Source: Combretum micranthum (taxonomy: Eukaryota; Streptophyta; Magnoliopsida; Myrtales; Combretaceae). From it: a stretch of 64,000 nt of DNA. Shown in pieces: positions 60,837-64,000 of this stretch. Both the position numbers and the translations under genes were made by a program. The notes beneath the pieces were generated by a model. It searched no databases and was not told the origin of the DNA. It saw nothing but the letters and a program-made list of their open reading frames with translations. Position 1 is the stretch's first letter; each line of letters begins with the position of its first letter. The stretch spans positions 682,001-746,000 of the forward strand of contig JAMXBD010000367.1 of assembly GCA_024138025.1 (NCBI GenBank), in the 5' to 3' direction.

Positions 60837-62019
60837 TGTTGAAACACCTATGTAACACTTATAATATGCTATTTTGCATGATTTTGCTCTTTTTAAAACA
60901 TAATGCTTAAATGATGAAAAACAATAATAATTTAAACAACAATAATAAAGAATAATATATATAAAAAGTAAGGGTTAGAAAAGATTGCATTAAAATTTAA
61001 TATAGAGTTTGGTTCGCCTTTAATCTTCAAAGTTCACACCATGTTTCACTCAATGAGGACTTCACAGACTTTCATTCAGCATCAAACAATGCTCCAATAG
61101 AGCTACACAATACAATCAACAACACAACAACACACTTGGGTTGTGCTTTTACAACAAGTTCTCAAGCAATTAGGCATAGCTTGAGATTCCACAACCAATC
61201 ACTCACAAACTTAAGTGTAGGCGTTACAAGAAATAGCAATGTAAGAACAAATGATAGTACACTTATTTGCTCTAACTTATAAAATAATACAAATTACAAA
61301 TCAAGCTTTGGGAGAGTGTTTATAAGAATTAAATAGCAATTAATAAGCTTTAATAACCCTCAACTACCCAAACATTTGTATTTATAAGCTCTTTAAGAAA
61401 CCTAACGATTGTGCCCCCACCACCTCGCCCTCCCAACCCCCTCCCCCCCCAACCCAACAAAAAAAGAAACTCCAATGGTCAGGCATTAAATGCCTAATGG
61501 TTAGTGGAACGAACAAAAAGAGTCTACACTCTTTACAATTGGTCCAGACCTCTTGAAGGCCTTCTAAACTTTTGACCATCCTGTAGCCAAGTGGTCTGGA
61601 CTTTTGAGTAAGCTTCCTTCCTTCAAAACTTTATTTGACCAAGTGGTCCAAACCTCCAGGCATGTTTTCTTTCTTTTGGACCATTATGTGTCCAAGTAAT
61701 TCGGACTCTTCAAATGGTTTGGACTAGTTAAACAGAGTTCTTTAAAATGCCCTTCAAGTGGTTTGGACTCTTTCTAAGTGGTCCAGACCTGTTAAAAAGG
61801 ATTTGCAAAAAATAAAAACAACATCCCACAGTCTGAATCACTTCGAACTAATCCAGACCACTTGTGCAAAAACATCACATATACAATCACAAAGGACAAT
61901 ATGCATAATTTTAATCATTTCATCTTACATACATGTTTTGCTAATTAAGTGTAACTCATTCCACTCAAGTGGGTAATTATGCAATTTATTTCCTCATCAA
62001 AGCTCACGTTTGAACCTAC
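60837..62019 (-). repeat. Copia 5' LTR
   Basis: Partner of 57324-58483. It differs by a C-rich insertion at 61412-61461 and by loss of the outermost bases at 62019. Confidence 0.88.
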
Positions 62020-63000
62020 TGTTGAACCTAAAAGTCTATTTCAACTTTGATGAGATACTATAAATTAAACAGTTAACTTTGTCAAAGAACTCCAGTTTGT
62101 AGATTCATGTTTGAAGAACTTTAACTAGATCAAGGTATTGTGTCTAAACTCATTAAACAAATGCTTTCAAGTTATGAAAGATTGTTTAGACATATTCTTG
62201 TTACACATATTAAATTGCATAAGTAGTTTGGATCATTTTGAAGTGATTTGAACCTATGCAACTTGCCTTTTGTTATTTTTTGTTGATAGTTATAATAGGT
62301 CTAGACTATTAAAAGAGTCCATACCACTTGAAGAAGGATCTCCGACTCAATATAAAGATTGGGCCCGGAGGTATGGATCACTTAGGAAAGAGTTCAGACC
62401 ACTTGGCCACAAATCACTCAAATGAATGAAATGTGCCAAAGAGTCTGGATCACTTACCAAGAAGTTCAAACCATTTGAATACAGATGCTCTAGAGAATTG
62501 AAGTACTCTCAGGAGTTCAAATCAATTGTACAGAGTCCAGACTCTTTATGTTTTTCCAGTTAGCTATTAGGCTTTTAATGCTTGATTGTTAAAGTTACTT
62601 TTAGGGGGTCTTGTTAAGTTTTTTGGAACGCTTATGAATATAAGTGTTTGGGTAGATGGGGGAGTTAGTTAGAGCTTATTTATTGTAATCTTAACTCTTG
62701 TAAACATTATTTAAGCATTAATTGTAATTTATATTATTGTGTAAGAAAGATAAGGATTGTAAAGACTCAACTTAAGCATTTGTGCATATGTATGGTGAAG
62801 TCCTTTTTTTCCCAATGCATATAATGGAAGTTCCACTTATTAAGCATAGTAATCACGTGTTTAAAGTTACTTAAATTAGGGGCAAGTGACTAAGTGAGTA
62901 ATTCTATCGCTGCATCTACTTTACTTTACCTTGGTCAATTTAGTAGTACTTAAAGGGATACTAAAGGTTATAATGTAGGTTTTGGATATTATAATCTAAA
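62020..63000 (+). mobile_element. Related copia LTR in opposite orientation, right edge uncertain
   Basis: Starts TGTTGAACC at 62020, then matches the neighbouring LTR in inverse orientation in order: CTTTGATGAG, CCACTTG-type words, GTTTGGGTAG (about 62647) and TGTAATTTATATTATT (about 62723). No primer-binding site or polypurine tract is visible in the remaining sequence, so its status (solo LTR or fragment) is open. Confidence 0.65.
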
Positions 63001-64000
63001 ATTTACTTCCGTAAAGTGGGTAAGATATATAAATCATATAACTTATACCCATCATTTTTTGACCGAACTTATGCCCATCATGAAACCTATTTTCTAAAGT
63101 ACAAAGGGCATAGTTTTCAAAATATTATGTATCCATTTTATTAAAATTATTAACTACTAATAATAACTGTAAAATAGTATCATATTTCCATCTAATTAGT
63201 TCAATTAAAGAAGGACGAGGAGCAGAAGAAGAAGAAGAAATAAACATTAGGTTATCATCTAACCTAATCATTCATTAAAAAAAAAATCCTAAAGCATTTT
63301 GTGCTTATTTTTTTCATAGAAAATATTGATTTCTTCATTACACAATATGTTCTAGACTTGCAGAGGGCATTCCTCCTTCATACGATTCTAATGAATATAG
63401 GATGAAATGGATAAATTGATAGGTTTTAAAACATTGTATTAGAATACAGGTGTGAGGTTGGAAAAGTATCACATTAGAATTACCTAAATTATACGAAGAA
63501 TTTATAAGAGGAAGACTTATTAACATGGGGTAAATGACACTGCAAGGTTACAACATTTAGGAGTTAGTTTATTAAAAGTCACAAGTTTCAAGTGGCTAAT
63601 TTGAAATTACAACGTTTAGAGAAAATGATCAATTAAGGTCATTATTGATACATGTTTGATAAGTCTTTTATACTCTATTCTATTCATAGGAAATCAAGCT
63701 TGATGTGATTCATTTCTAGGAAAATTGCTATGATTTTGTACTTTTATAATTTAAATATTTTTTTTCAGCTCCTAAGATCATAAAAAGAAGAGAAAAATTG
63801 ATTTAAATCAAAATTGGAGCAAAACAACAACAATATTTAAAGACAGACTCAACCACAGCTACTAAAGACCCCAACTAAGGATAAGAAAATAAAGCAAAAC
63901 AAGGCAAAAGTACAAATCGCGCCCTTAGCTGAGCCTCGATCTACCCTATGGTTTACACTGAGATAATCATGCCTTAACAAACTCTAATGGCACCTAAGAA
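63001..64000. other. Gene-free sequence to window end
   Basis: Includes a GAAGAAGAAGAAG run (63225-63240). A segment from about 63527 (GGGGTAAATGACACTGCAAGG) resembles a long-TIR terminus whose partner would lie outside the window. No gene. Confidence 0.4.

Larger units (their letters stand above)
57324..62019 (-). mobile_element. Pol-less Ty1/copia element
   Basis: LTRs of about 1.17 kb at 57324-58483 (3') and 60837-62019 (5') surround a 2.35-kb interior. On the minus strand the interior starts with a primer-binding site (ATTGGTATCAAAGC, 60823-60836), then gag with two CCHC knuckles, and ends at a polypurine tract (CATCAAAAAGGGAGACAT, 58486-58503). Protease, integrase, reverse transcriptase and RNase H are missing between the WVPK segment (about 59190) and the polypurine tract. 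The gag type and the KKGxxD/WVPK region resemble SIRE-like copia elements. The outer end of the 5' LTR has lost about 12 bp and abuts another LTR at 62020. Confidence 0.88.

Noticed and set aside
1..64000. CRISPR arrays, bacterial operons, phage or plasmid features, rRNA and tRNA genes
   Set aside because: No regularly spaced repeats of CRISPR type, no tRNA with both pol III boxes and acceptor stem, no rRNA segments. The sequence has plant nuclear character throughout.

Overview
The window looks like nuclear DNA of a flowering plant, probably a eudicot. It is AT-rich, has long non-coding stretches with AT, GA, CT and ATT microsatellites, contains GT-AG introns, and is packed with typical plant transposable elements (Ty1/copia, Ty3/gypsy including chromovirus-like and Tat-like copies, hAT and PIF/Harbinger MITEs, and a long-TIR element). 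There are no operons, ribosome-binding sites or other bacterial features. The species cannot be told from the sequence.

Only one clear cellular protein gene is present: a six-exon minus-strand J-domain (DnaJ/HSP40-like) co-chaperone gene at 12.8-16.4 kb. All its splice sites are readable, but there is an in-frame TGA five codons after the HPD motif, and an 86-bp tandem duplication lies over one splice donor. A possible 55-aa secreted glycine-rich peptide gene lies at 50.8 kb, and a GC-rich exon-like block with a TATA box lies at 18.6-19.1 kb. Neither has an assigned function.

Layout. 0-1.5 kb: 3' end of a copia element (+). 5.35-7.2 kb: internally deleted gypsy element (-). 9.0-9.6 kb: hAT-type MITE with 8-bp TSD. 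12.4-16.8 kb: J-protein gene. 21.2-23.9 kb: solo LTR (-) with a GAACA TSD. 24.3-24.8 kb: PIF-type MITE (TTA TSD). 25.0-27.5 kb: complete 2.4-kb non-coding LTR element with CAATG TSD. 30.1-38.8 kb: an old minus-strand solo LTR (ATATA TSD) split by a younger 5,047-bp plus-strand solo LTR of the same family (GAGGG TSD). 39.2-47.3 kb: decayed gypsy elements on the minus strand (coiled-coil pseudogene, capsid and zinc-knuckle gag pieces, two LTRs with their primer-binding sites). 47.3-48.1 kb: fragment of a relative of the 21-kb LTR. 48.1-49.7 kb: 1.6-kb long-TIR element. About 53.9-55.8 kb: another gypsy-like LTR (+). 57.3-62.0 kb: pol-less copia element (-) abutting head-to-head a related plus-strand LTR from 62.0 kb.

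The most unusual theme is the internal structure of several large gypsy-type LTRs. They carry leader exons, introns, a short exon encoding an Asp/Glu/Ser-rich peptide, and in places internal arrays (a roughly 155-230-bp degenerate tandem repeat, or GC-rich repeated words). Premature stops in the decayed gag and pol pieces fall mostly where Gln, Arg or Trp codons are expected, as C-to-T decay of methylated elements would produce.
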